Positions 61,901 to 64,000 of a DNA stretch of 64,000 nt are shown one piece after another. How positions within the stretch are numbered: the first letter of the stretch is position 1; each line of letters begins with the position of its first letter. Origin of the DNA: Lineus longissimus (Eukaryota; Nemertea; Pilidiophora; Heteronemertea; Lineidae). The position numbers and the translations under genes were made by a program. The notes under the pieces were generated by a model. It ran no database searches and was not told where the DNA came from. It saw only the letters and a list, made by a program, of their open reading frames with translations. The stretch covers positions 18,292,501 to 18,356,500 of the forward strand of contig NC_088311.1 in NCBI RefSeq assembly GCF_910592395.1. The letters are read 5' to 3'.

Positions 61901-64000
61901 AACACATTCGCCGATAAGATGTAAAGGAGGATCGTCTACATTTGTATCACACAATTTGCATTTCGTTTTTCCTGTTCTGAAGACACGAATTGTCATAATT
62001 CTCGCCAGCGAGGCGTATTTTGACTTATTTAGGGGATCATTCTTAGCCGCCAGCCATAAAAGGGACGGGTTATCAAACGTTCTCTCTATTTTGAAAATCA
62101 TTTCGTCCCTGAATTCATTCATAAAGCAAATGTTCTCACAGTCTGCAATAAGTTTATTCACAGTTCTCTTCCAAATAGGTTTCGCTGGAAATGAATCAGC
62201 GGCCAATTTTGAGGTGATCTTTGTTAATGTTTTGTATTGGTCTTTCTTTCCAAGCTATTACCTGTGAACCTCCTGTCATATCAAACGGACATGCTTCAGT
62301 CACCAAAACCAGCCGTGTATGGGTCAACTGTAACCTATCGTTGTAACCAAGGCTTTGTTCTGGATGGAAAAGAAAGCTCCAGGTGTATTCAAAATGGAAC
62401 TGACAATGTTTATGGGAAATGGACTGACCAGACGCCTGTGTGTAAAGGTAAAGTTCCTCCAGAGAGAAAGCTTTCCTCATTTCCTTTCTACATTTCCCCC
62501 ATTTTTGGCCTTGATCATCATCATTATCGATACAATCCCGTACATTGATTCTTTTTCCAGCCATAAGTTGCGACACACCATTGTTACTGAATGGACAAGT
62601 AATAGCGGATGGTCAAAGTACCAATGGCACGACAGTGATCTTTAGGTGCAACGAAGGCTTCATGCTCGAAGGAAAGACGAATTCTACGTGTGTTCATGAA
62701 GATCCAAACAGCGCCAAGGGAAAGTGGTCAGAGCCAACGCCTGTTTGCAAAGGTAAGTCCAATGCCTACCGCACACGATTGGCCAATTTCCTTCCCATGC
62801 ACCCATAATAAACATTTAAATTGTTTGTGGTATGAAGAAATTTTGAGATGGTCCTTAATGTTGTGTTTTATTCTTCTTTTTCTTGTCTAGCTATTACCTG
62901 TGAACCTCCTGTCATATCAAACGGACATGTATCAGTCACCAAACCAGCCGTGTATGGATCAACTGTAACCTATCATTGTAACCAAGGCTTTGTTCTCGAT
63001 GGGAAAGGAAGCTCCAAGTGTAGTCAAAATGGAACTGACAATGTTTATGGAAAATGGACTGACCAGTCGCCTGTGTGTAAAGGTAAAGTACCTCCAGAGA
63101 AAAAACTTTCCTCATTTCCTTTCTACATTTCCCCCATTTTTGGCCTCGATCCATATCATTATCGATACAATCCCGTATTTTGATTCTTTATTCAGCGATA
63201 AGTTGCGACACACCATTGCTACTGAATGGACAAGTAATAGCGGATGGGCTAAGTACCCATGGCACGACAGTGATCTTTAGATGCGACGAAGGCTTTATTC
63301 TTAAAGGAAAGACAAATTCTATGTGTGTTCATGAAGATCCAAACAGCACAAAAGGAACGTGGTCAGAGCCAACGCCTGTTTGCAAAGGTAAGCCCAATGC
63401 CTACTGCTCACGATTGGCCAATTGCCTTCCCATGCACCCATAGTGAACATGTTGTGGTTTGAAGGAGTTTCGAGATGGTCCTTAATGTTGTGTTGTATTC
63501 TTCTTTTCTTTTCTAGCTATTACCTGTGAACCCCCTGTCATATCAAACGGACATGTATCAGTCATCAAAGCAGCCGTGTATGGGTCAACTGTAACCTATC
63601 ATTGTAACCAAGGCTTTGTTCTGGATGGGAAAGGGAGCTCAAAGTGTAGTCAAAGCGGAACTGACAATGTTTATGGGAAATGGACTGACCAGACGCCTGT
63701 GTGTAAAGGTAATGTTCTTCCAGAGAGAAAGCTTTCCTCATTTCTTCTTTACATTTCCCCCATGTTTTGCCTTGATCATTATCATTATCGATACAATCCC
63801 GTACTTTGATTCATTTTCCAGCCATAAGTTGCGACACACCATTTTTACTGAATGGACAAGTAATAGCGGGTGGGCGAAGTACCCATGACACGACAGTGAT
63901 CTTTAGATGCGACGAAGGCTTCTTTATCGATGGAAAGACAAATTCTACATGCGTTCATGAAGATCCAAACAGCGCCAAGGGAAAGTGGTCAGAGCCAACG
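31909..64000 (+). CDS. Gene 2: signal peptide-Gla-like-CCP array protein (3' end outside window)
   Basis: Exon chain: signal peptide (31909), propeptide plus Gla-like domain (33570), aromatic-stack/Cys-rich exon (36137), CCP (38201), then CCP exons from 49930 past the window end. About 26 are open, with seven broken ones between them. Intron phases 1, 0, 1 for the first three introns match those of vitamin-K-dependent clotting-factor genes (established knowledge), and later junctions are phase 1. The protein would be secreted or membrane-anchored, and its Gla-like end could bind Ca2+ and phospholipid membranes if carboxylated (inference). The 11.5-kb intron 38384-49929 holds a DIRS element. 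No termination or anchor exon is in the window. The exon at 38201 might belong to a separate transcript, but the phases fit one gene. Confidence 0.7.
31970..33569 (+). other. Gene 2 intron 1
   Basis: No exon recognised. A motif like GGCCATATTACCCC recurs at about 32536 and 32668, and ACATGTA words are dense at 33200-33300. Confidence 0.5.
33570..33772 (+). CDS. Gene 2 exon 2: vitamin-K-type propeptide and Gla-like domain
   Basis: Acceptor TTATCCATAG, donor GTAAGT, phase 1 in and 0 out. VHLEDKEAKSFL has the spacing of the gamma-carboxylase recognition motif (aromatic/His 6 before Ala, then Leu 4 later), followed by a basic cleavage site RYRR. The mature start then has DLNEECREKCRYSEF, like the NLERECxEExCSYEEA core of Gla domains but with three rather than four residues between the cysteines. 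Fewer Glu residues than vertebrate Gla domains, so Ca2+ binding is uncertain. Confidence 0.6.
33773..36136 (+). other. Gene 2 intron 2
   Basis: AT-rich; no exon, RNA gene or clear repeat boundary recognised. Segments near 34500-34560 and 35150-35260 resemble each other and 40190-40260 weakly (TGCCTTCCCTGTGG-like), possibly an old dispersed repeat. Confidence 0.4.
36137..36260 (+). CDS. Gene 2 exon 3: aromatic stack and four-Cys module
   Basis: Acceptor TTATCATTTCAG, donor GTAGGT, phase 0 in and 1 out, 41 codons. It starts LDFMKEYNC, with the F-x3-Y spacing of the FWxxY aromatic stack that follows Gla domains, then a region with three more Cys. Cys spacing does not fit a full six-Cys EGF. Confidence 0.6.
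36261..37299 (+). other. Gene 2 intron 3, left part
   Basis: No exon recognised; a 91-codon open frame at 36867-37142 has no domain or splice support. Confidence 0.4.
37300..37519 (+). mobile_element. LINE (CR1/L2-like) 3' tail
   Basis: GACCTGGGCGTCTTCAAGA starts a C-terminal LINE relic reading FKKALKTYLFKLGYF then a stop. It is followed by a hairpin (AGGTGCCTTT/AAAGGCACCT at 37455-37464 and 37480-37489, 15-base loop) and an (AAT)n tail at about 37502-37517. Confidence 0.7.
37520..38200 (+). other. Gene 2 intron 3, right part
   Basis: No coding or repeat feature recognised. Confidence 0.4.
38201..38383 (+). CDS. Gene 2 exon 4: first CCP
   Basis: Acceptor TCTGTTTTCAG, donor GTAGGT, 61 codons, phase 1-1. 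Four Cys with NGEVSV after the first and the Trp in GKWSVD. It is diverged from the tandem families, so it looks like an ancestral fixed module next to the Gla-like end. Confidence 0.85.
38384..40517 (+). other. Gene 2 intron 4, left part
   Basis: No exon recognised. Near 40300-40340 a stretch (TTCAATCCACGATTGCAGGT) also occurs at 21178-21197, next to R500 copy 2. It is thus part of, or beside, that repeat family. Confidence 0.5.
40518..40709 (-). repeat. Dispersed repeat R500, copy 3, left half (split by DIRS)
   Basis: Reverse complement of the right half of copies 1 and 2, ending at AGGAGCACGCATTTT. The other half is at 47270-47620. Confidence 0.9.
40728..40899 (+). repeat. DIRS left inverted terminal repeat
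   Basis: 172 bp from ACTTACCTATGGAACAC to TTTACTCTTG. The reverse complement at 47053-47224 shows one mismatch that I could see. Confidence 0.93.
41195..43483 (+). CDS. DIRS ORF1, gag-like, 762 aa
   Basis: A Pro/Ser-rich N-terminal half with a short hydrophobic start, then a more structured region (about residues 520-660) with SSAYRDLRAQEGLAKNTLAV, seen in ORF1 proteins next to DIRS RTs. A basic C-terminus (RPRGAGRKR) suits RNA binding. It overlaps ORF2 by 59 bases. Confidence 0.8.
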   Translation: MFSFPLIIASFLAYLGFPVFLLSLVPFFIWRTPPTASFVSPQRNASGGGKRAAKTPKPSSGSVSGHITRRSSKPPATTPSVSRVPVPAAAAKDAGSDIINVCGPKGDLHPISLQGFNIPRTSGNLPVPLSSAPPSTSPLYPREHPASGPPIAVPVTDAGSRFSVTEDSTGGFSQSLLRNNPSPHGHSRVGPDLITPPPKRHASSVTAFPPSVPPSKRASGSSIPAKELRAFPVSDFVLPEMQAPSYVGQPLGWNQPEVPPPPRSRGVVPMERATQRGHLNSSSEYGQLPLPEDPFARTYGFQGSLMRSPSPQPPVVERSRTSGPEPESGQQLSQLIQMVAGLSDRLSHLEQGSGSSGAPGPIGYPPSDSSILEEFSENESSQPGYRSPNQEELSPEEASILSDMRTLRSLIRAYLPQDLCPTPPELPALSTPTFSLWGQEVDPNPQVSQGSTRALEFLPPSPSVLAVSELLERTIRDSQGAHQRTSIPVLPAVGPEAWCKPGKLFTAQLPPVRQYRADYYRVSSAGCPAAASTSILKDDVQLDQLVPRVTSSSAYRDLRAQEGLAKNTLAVLSYAEHTNLALARSLKDNESLSDDTKSLVTSLSHSIRHAIALSAKTAANSVLLRRDAALGSLNVIRSLQLEGALRTAPMDGSFLFADSVQEAAQAQKDWDKLYAPTATQRAKTSLPNARKIERPQQASGSIPYARQVLPRPTPPSQPAPAGSFRREAEGRRTGKRKNTSSNQGGSGPTKHSFRPRGAGRKR
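43425..45587 (+). CDS. DIRS ORF2: reverse transcriptase-RNase H, 720 aa
   Basis: RT motifs include WRLIIDLSRLN, FRALPFGLASAP and the catalytic YLDD at residues 237-240 (YLDDWLL). RNase H from about 395 (LFTDASLLGWGAHL), a later SDNSTVVAYV block and the ARHIPGNRNILADALSR His/Asp block are present. The C-terminal ~150 residues follow the DIRS pattern (KVDLFATRLNNRLP). It overlaps ORF1 at the start and the recombinase frame at the end. Confidence 0.92.
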   Translation: MDPVRLSTPFAQGVLAGRGDSPLLSPPGRKKEPTPVVGGRLQKFADIWDDWCPKGSPVPNMLRYGVKLDFNRTPPTTIYPTPVQPPKDPVKASALQAEVATLLEKQAIQVLQDPCSPGFYSHVFLVPKKAGTWRLIIDLSRLNTFLNVPHFKMETTRSIATAIQPNDWAVSMDLMDAYLHVPIHPDYQHFLRFHYEGKTYQFRALPFGLASAPLIFTMIVTAFVAPFHVMGFKLHHYLDDWLLRCKSRELLLQQLQVLKQKVVSAGWIINETKSEFIPSQDFVYVGVRFLTAIGKMLPPLDRIKKILHLVAEFRGRTQAPARRCLSLLGLLNSAADQIPLGRLYMRPIQMFLMSLWKPHRDPLDKLVLIPQYLLKNVWNFWESETRLQSGVDLAPPPPEVSLFTDASLLGWGAHLNNGDMSIRGLWTREETILPINILEMKAVLLAVRALSLRLKNRRVTLFSDNSTVVAYVRRQGGTKSGILCQLTWELYHLCADLGVSICARHIPGNRNILADALSRQNKLVQTEWTLHQEIVDDLCRLWQSPKVDLFATRLNNRLPIYYSPLPDEEALEVDSLTASWVGLNAYAFPPLPLIQPVLNKILTSHPVRITLIAPCWPNQAWFPALLELLIDHPRSLPTWKHLLWHPLGRCYHQNPGFFKFHAWNLSSCISTREAFRTSLSSACPHLKGGLPLMCIKESGLPSLPGAGRTELIRSLPLYTD
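43565..46477 (+). CDS. DIRS ORF3: tyrosine recombinase, up to 970 aa
   Basis: Only the region from about 45390 onward is recognisable. It carries a SAM-like N-terminal domain and the catalytic set R778 (QRRSEL), H910-x-x-R913 (HEVR), W (CW) and Y946 (FYLR). The frame is, however, open for a further 1.8 kb upstream across ORF2, where the residues look like out-of-frame RT. The real start is probably near 45370-45480. No Cys/His methylase-like domain is seen. Confidence 0.88.
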   Translation: MGRLVPKGVPSPKHVEVRSETRFQPYPPDYHISNPSSATEGPSQGLCPPSRGRDITGEASYPGPSRSMLPRLLQPRFLGSQESRDMEADHRPFQVKHLLECSSFQDGNHQVYSNGDTAQRLGGIDGFNGCVLTCTDPSRLSTLPSIPLRRKDVSIQGPAVRSGIGTPNFYDDSHSLRRSLSRDGVQAPSLPRRLATPLQIAGTTTATTSGSKAKSSFRRLDYQRNKVRIHTIPRLRLRWSSVPYGHRENAAPPRQDKENSSSRRRIQRKDSSSRKAMLEPFGTSEFGSRPNPPWPSIYASHPDVSNVSMETPQGPIRQVGIDTSIPTQERLELLGVGDSSPKRCRSCSTAPRSVPVHRCFPTRVGSTSEQRGHVHKRSMDKGGDHSSNKYIGNEGCPSCREGSFPSPEESESNPVLRQFYSSSICQETGRHKVRHSLPANLGALPSLCRPWSIDMCQTHTGQSQHPCRRPVPSEQASSDRVDTPSGDCRRPLSPLAISEGRSVRHQAEQSPSHLLLSTSGRRGPGSRQPYSLLGRAERICVSTPPSHPTSPEQDLDQPSGENNSHRTLLAKSGLVPSLAGAPDRSPQESSYLEAPPVAPPGEMLPPEPWIFQVSRLELIQLHLHQRGFSDIAVKRMSAPQRGSTLDVYQGKWSTFTSWCRENGVNPISPSIYRLVDFLIELFTERQLSVTAIKGYKSAIASTLRVLSTWDLRWEDQITPLFRGMLLERPRPVHNTPKWDLSVVLKVLMRHPFEPMSISSMKYLTLKTVFLVALATAQRRSELHALSFKKLAFREGGEVILAFIPGFLAKNQGPAASRPPVTIPSLSGTISYDLPDRTLCPVRALKFYINRTKPPGIRQGRERLFLSYKEGNKREIAAATISRWIVETIRLSYNTLKTSSDLRALANISAHEVRALATSWANYQGVALQEVVSAACWSNHSTFSRFYLRDVSSLVDGMHTIGPIVSAGHVV
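46478..46910 (+). other. DIRS 3' non-coding segment
   Basis: It follows the recombinase stop. It holds an 11-G run near 46495 and no frame worth calling. Confidence 0.6.
46911..47005 (+). repeat. DIRS internal complementary region
   Basis: 46911-46950 is complementary to the element's left end (40710-40749) and 46944-47005 to its right end (47208-47269). They overlap in AAAATGC, as in a copy of the circle junction used as template during DIRS replication. Confidence 0.93.
47053..47224 (+). repeat. DIRS right inverted terminal repeat
   Basis: Reverse complement of 40728-40899 with a single visible difference (AAATA/AATA side of the GCCGCCATAT block). Confidence 0.93.
47270..47620 (-). repeat. 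Dispersed repeat R500, copy 3, right half
   Basis: Continues the target repeat after the DIRS element, from AAAGTTATTG to GGTACAATGCTAG. It matches copies 1 and 2 reversed. Confidence 0.9.
47621..49452. other. Gene 2 intron 4, right part, with a ~190-bp direct repeat pair
   Basis: 47905-48106 and 48815-49000 share CCACCCGTGGGGCCTAATAG, a GTAGCTGTT block and CCAGCGCAGCG in the same order with moderate divergence. This is a duplicated or dispersed old element. No exon recognised. Confidence 0.6.
49930..50124 (+). CDS. Gene 2 CCP exon, type R
   Basis: Acceptor TTTTTCCAG, donor GTAAGA, 65 codons, phase 1-1. A complete CCP with Trp in GKWADS and ENSTC sequon, unlike the Trp-less sister at 4318. 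Confidence 0.92.
50200..50450 (+). pseudogene. Fossil CCP exon
   Basis: Same decayed exon as at 4590 and 55510 (AGCAATATCCGTCTCTGCTA start); frame broken and no donor. Confidence 0.7.
50566..52180. other. Gene 2 intron, with GAT/GAC microsatellites
   Basis: 51165-51185 carries GACGACGAC and 51330-51350 a GATGATGAT run. 51182-51253 and 51268-51340 are diverged direct repeats (TTCGAAGGGGTAGTGT-like, then TCTTCAAGGGTGA). Asp-rich open frames here are by-products of these repeats. Confidence 0.5.
52181..52372 (+). CDS. Gene 2 CCP exon, type E
   Basis: Acceptor TTCTTTCCAG, donor GTAAGA, 192 nt, phase 1-1. Complete CCP with Trp in GSWADP; opens ITCDTPSLTNGQ. Confidence 0.92.
52550..52741 (+). CDS. 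Gene 2 CCP exon, type A
   Basis: Acceptor CTTTTCTAG, donor GTAAAG, 192 nt, phase 1-1. Complete; NGTDN sequon. Confidence 0.92.
52855..53046 (+). CDS. Gene 2 CCP exon, type B
   Basis: Acceptor TCCTTTCCGAG (weak, CGAG), donor GTAGGT, 192 nt, phase 1-1. Frame complete with Cys and Trp kept. Confidence 0.88.
53184..53375 (+). CDS. Gene 2 CCP exon, type A
   Basis: Acceptor CTTTTCTAG, donor GTAAAG, 192 nt, phase 1-1. Complete; VLNGKVSSKC variant. Confidence 0.92.
53489..53671 (+). pseudogene. Broken type-B CCP exon
   Basis: A 10-base deletion after GACACACCA shifts the frame and brings a TAA a few codons later. An extra T near the 3' end (GTTTTGC) adds a second shift. The splice sites survive, so inclusion would truncate the protein. 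Confidence 0.9.
53809..54000 (+). CDS. Gene 2 CCP exon, type A
   Basis: Acceptor CTTTTCTAG, donor GTAAAG, 192 nt, phase 1-1, complete CCP. Confidence 0.92.
54114..54300 (+). pseudogene. Type-B CCP exon with lost 3' end
   Basis: Acceptor TCATTTTCCAG is good and the frame is open to the last segment, but the final Cys codon and donor are deleted. Sequence jumps from CCAACGCTTGTT to intron matching 18905 (CACGATTAGCAGG). Confidence 0.9.
54424..54446 (+). pseudogene. Remnant of a CCP exon start
   Basis: TTTACAG followed by CAGCAACATGTGAGACGCTG is a residual exon start equivalent to 19026, cut by the deletion junction at 54447. Confidence 0.55.
54447..54763 (+). repeat. Block shared with gene 1 intron 19511-19829
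   Basis: High similarity from TAACTAGTGCGCACATTCGC onward. It marks gene-1-like 3' sequence inside gene 2 and abuts the second copy of the segmental duplication. Confidence 0.85.
55241..55435 (+). CDS. Gene 2 CCP exon, type R
   Basis: Acceptor CTTTTTCCAG, donor GTAAGA, 195 nt, phase 1-1. Differs from the 49930 exon by about one residue (VLDGK for VLEGK). Confidence 0.92.
55510..55765 (+). pseudogene. Fossil CCP exon
   Basis: Third copy of the fossil that follows type-R exons; frame broken, no donor. Confidence 0.7.
55916..56107 (+). CDS. Gene 2 CCP exon, type E
   Basis: Acceptor CTTCTTTCCAG, donor GTAAGA, 192 nt, phase 1-1, complete CCP (GSWADPTPAC). Confidence 0.92.
56233..56424 (+). CDS. 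Gene 2 CCP exon, type E, Trp replaced by Leu
   Basis: Acceptor TTCTTTTCCAG, donor GTAAGA, 192 nt, phase 1-1. All four Cys are present, but the invariant Trp position reads KGKLADL, so the hydrophobic core should be weakened. Confidence 0.88.
56548..56745 (+). pseudogene. Fossil type-E CCP exon
   Basis: TTTCCGGCAATGCTTG has no AG acceptor. GTGACACAGGTTAG and CCTGTGTTGATGG are recognisable E-exon pieces separated by deletions and stops. Confidence 0.7.
57005..57173 (+). pseudogene. 5'-truncated type-B CCP exon
   Basis: Begins inside the exon (TTGATGGACAAGTATTAGCG) without acceptor or first Cys; the rest is open to donor GTAGGT. It is the sister of the fossil in which the BEL element sits at 7475. 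Confidence 0.85.
57246..57437 (+). CDS. Gene 2 CCP exon, type A
   Basis: Acceptor TTTCTTTCGAG (weak), donor GTAAAG, 192 nt, phase 1-1. Complete; NNGFVLDG and SQCNRNGTDN variants. Confidence 0.9.
57550..57741 (+). CDS. Gene 2 CCP exon, type B
   Basis: Acceptor CATTTTCAAG, donor GTAAGT, 192 nt, phase 1-1. Complete; QRTNATT replaces QSTHGTT and adds an NAT sequon. Confidence 0.9.
57874..58065 (+). CDS. Gene 2 CCP exon, type A
   Basis: Acceptor TTCATTTCTAG, donor GTAATG, 192 nt, phase 1-1, complete CCP. Confidence 0.92.
58179..58332 (+). pseudogene. Broken type-B CCP exon
   Basis: First Cys is changed to Tyr (AAGGTACGAC), about 35 bases of the first half are deleted, and a TAG follows in frame. 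Splice-like ends survive. Confidence 0.9.
58463..58654 (+). CDS. Gene 2 CCP exon, type A
   Basis: Acceptor TTCATTTCTAG, donor GTAAAG, 192 nt, phase 1-1, complete. Near-identical to the exon at 60319, pointing to a two-unit exchange. Confidence 0.92.
58773..58949 (+). pseudogene. Type-B CCP exon with damaged ends
   Basis: The usual acceptor CCAG is CCTG. A later TATAG could serve as an acceptor and keeps frame, losing two residues. At the 3' end CCAACGCCTGATTAA replaces the last Cys and donor. Confidence 0.85.
59067..59258 (+). CDS. Gene 2 CCP exon, type A
   Basis: Acceptor TTTTCTAG, donor GTAAAG, 192 nt, phase 1-1, complete; GKWNDQSPVC variant. Confidence 0.92.
59371..59562 (+). CDS. Gene 2 CCP exon, type B
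   Basis: Acceptor CCTTGTCGAG (weak), donor GTAAGT, 192 nt, phase 1-1, complete; EVTSVGLST subtype. Confidence 0.88.
59695..59886 (+). CDS. Gene 2 CCP exon, type A
   Basis: Acceptor TTCATTTCTAG, donor GTGAAG, 192 nt, phase 1-1, complete; SSLCSQ variant. Confidence 0.92.
59999..60190 (+). CDS. Gene 2 CCP exon, type B
   Basis: Acceptor CCTTTTCGAG (weak), donor GTAAGT, 192 nt, phase 1-1, complete; EVTSVGLST subtype with NFTC sequon. Confidence 0.88.
60319..60510 (+). CDS. Gene 2 CCP exon, type A
   Basis: Acceptor TTCATTTCTAG, donor GTAAAT, 192 nt, phase 1-1, complete CCP. Confidence 0.92.
60624..60812 (+). pseudogene. Broken type-B CCP exon
   Basis: Acceptor CGAG is CGAT, and indels in the middle (GGCTTTTTCTCGATGG) shift the frame. 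The donor GTAAGT is intact. Confidence 0.88.
60951..61142 (+). CDS. Gene 2 CCP exon, type A
   Basis: Acceptor TTCTTGTCCAG, donor GTAAAG, 192 nt, phase 1-1, complete; QNGIDN removes the NGT sequon. Confidence 0.92.
61255..61446 (+). CDS. Gene 2 CCP exon, type B
   Basis: Acceptor TTCTTTTGCAG, donor GTAAGT, 192 nt, phase 1-1, complete; TNHTC keeps a sequon. Confidence 0.92.
61503..62204 (-). mobile_element. 5'-truncated LINE in a CCP intron
   Basis: On the minus strand a 178-codon frame (62206-61670) has C-terminal LINE features, including a zinc-binding CKLCDTN...LHLIGEC cluster and surrounding helices. The 3' end is an A/T-rich tail at the 61503 side. About 30 bases of the standard B-to-A intron are missing at the junction, and no clear TSD was found. 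Confidence 0.82.
61670..62206 (-). pseudogene. LINE ORF2 C-terminal fragment, 178 aa
   Basis: Open but 5'-truncated, with no RT domain left. KCKLCDTNVDDPPLHLIGEC gives a C-x2-C...H-x4-C knuckle as in CR1/Jockey-type ORF2 tails. Antisense to gene 2. Confidence 0.75.
62255..62447 (+). pseudogene. Type-A CCP exon with 1-base frameshift
   Basis: Acceptor TTTCTTTCCAAG and donor GTAAAG are fine, but ACCAAAACCAGCC has one extra A, giving 193 nt. Everything else is a perfect A exon. This could be a real null allele or a homopolymer sequencing error. Confidence 0.8.
62561..62752 (+). CDS. Gene 2 CCP exon, type B
   Basis: Acceptor CTTTTTCCAG, donor GTAAGT, 192 nt, phase 1-1, complete; DGQSTNGTT adds an NGT sequon. 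Confidence 0.92.
62891..63082 (+). CDS. Gene 2 CCP exon, type A
   Basis: Acceptor TTCTTGTCTAG, donor GTAAAG, 192 nt, phase 1-1, complete CCP. Confidence 0.92.
63196..63387 (+). CDS. Gene 2 CCP exon, type B
   Basis: Acceptor TTTATTCAG, donor GTAAGC, 192 nt, phase 1-1, complete; FILKGKTNSMC loses the sequon. Confidence 0.92.
63517..63708 (+). CDS. Gene 2 CCP exon, type A
   Basis: Acceptor CTTTTCTAG, donor GTAATG, 192 nt, phase 1-1, complete; SQSGTDN removes the usual sequon. Confidence 0.92.
63822..64000 (+). CDS. Gene 2 CCP exon, type B, cut by window end
   Basis: Acceptor TCATTTTCCAG; open through the Trp (GKWSEPT) to the last base. The final Cys and donor lie beyond the window. HDTT replaces HGTT. 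Confidence 0.88.

Larger units (their letters stand above)
57246..64000 (+). repeat. Gene 2 tandem A/B two-exon units, continuing past window
   Basis: Type-A exon starts at 57246, 57874, 58463, 59067, 59695, 60319, 60951, 62255, 62891 and 63517 are spaced about 590-636 bp. The exception is 60951 to 62255, where a LINE adds ~700 bp. Type B exons alternate. An earlier block of three units lies at 52550-54300. Confidence 0.93.

Noticed and set aside
61490-62215. Target-site duplication for the LINE
   Set aside because: No matching flanks found; about 30 bases of intron seem lost, so the boundaries remain approximate.
15985-64000. CRISPR-like or satellite array because of regular spacing
   Set aside because: Units are 317 or 630 bp, contain spliced CCP exons, and the DNA is eukaryotic.

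Overview
This window is eukaryotic DNA from an animal. The evidence is many short GT-AG exons with phase-1 introns, extracellular domains (F-type lectin, EGF, CCP/sushi, Gla-like), and a load of BEL/Pao, DIRS, Ngaro-like, LINE and Mutator-like elements. F-type lectin, DIRS and BEL together, plus frequent ACATGTA words, point to a marine invertebrate (amphioxus, hemichordate, echinoderm or lophotrochozoan). I cannot name the species.

Two host genes lie in tandem on the + strand. Gene 1 (from before position 1 to 22668) encodes the end of an F-type (fucose-binding) lectin domain, one EGF module, 17 open CCP modules, a short stalk, a transmembrane helix and a tail with an NPLY motif. This is the order of vertebrate selectins (lectin-EGF-CCPs-TM-tail), with an F-type lectin in place of the C-type lectin. 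Gene 2 (31909 to beyond 64000) begins with a signal peptide. A vitamin-K-type propeptide with a Gla-like domain, an aromatic-stack/Cys-rich exon and a CCP follow, and then a long CCP array runs off the right edge.

Both arrays grew by tandem exon duplication: a ~317-bp one-exon unit (type E) and a ~630-bp two-exon unit (A+B). Every CCP exon is phase 1-1, so exons can be gained, lost or skipped without breaking frame. Several copies are decaying, mostly type B. Larger duplicated blocks show that the two genes exchanged or copied array segments.

Mobile DNA by position: a complete BEL/Pao element with identical-looking LTRs inside a dead CCP exon (7652-15835); a 2.2-kb foldback palindrome (25466-27649); a Ngaro-like fragment split by a Mutator-like element with a 9-bp TSD (27900-30270); LINE tails (30273-30860, 37300-37519, 61503-62204); and a complete DIRS element (40710-47269) inside a dispersed repeat whose empty copies at 752 and 20467 show the exact insertion point.
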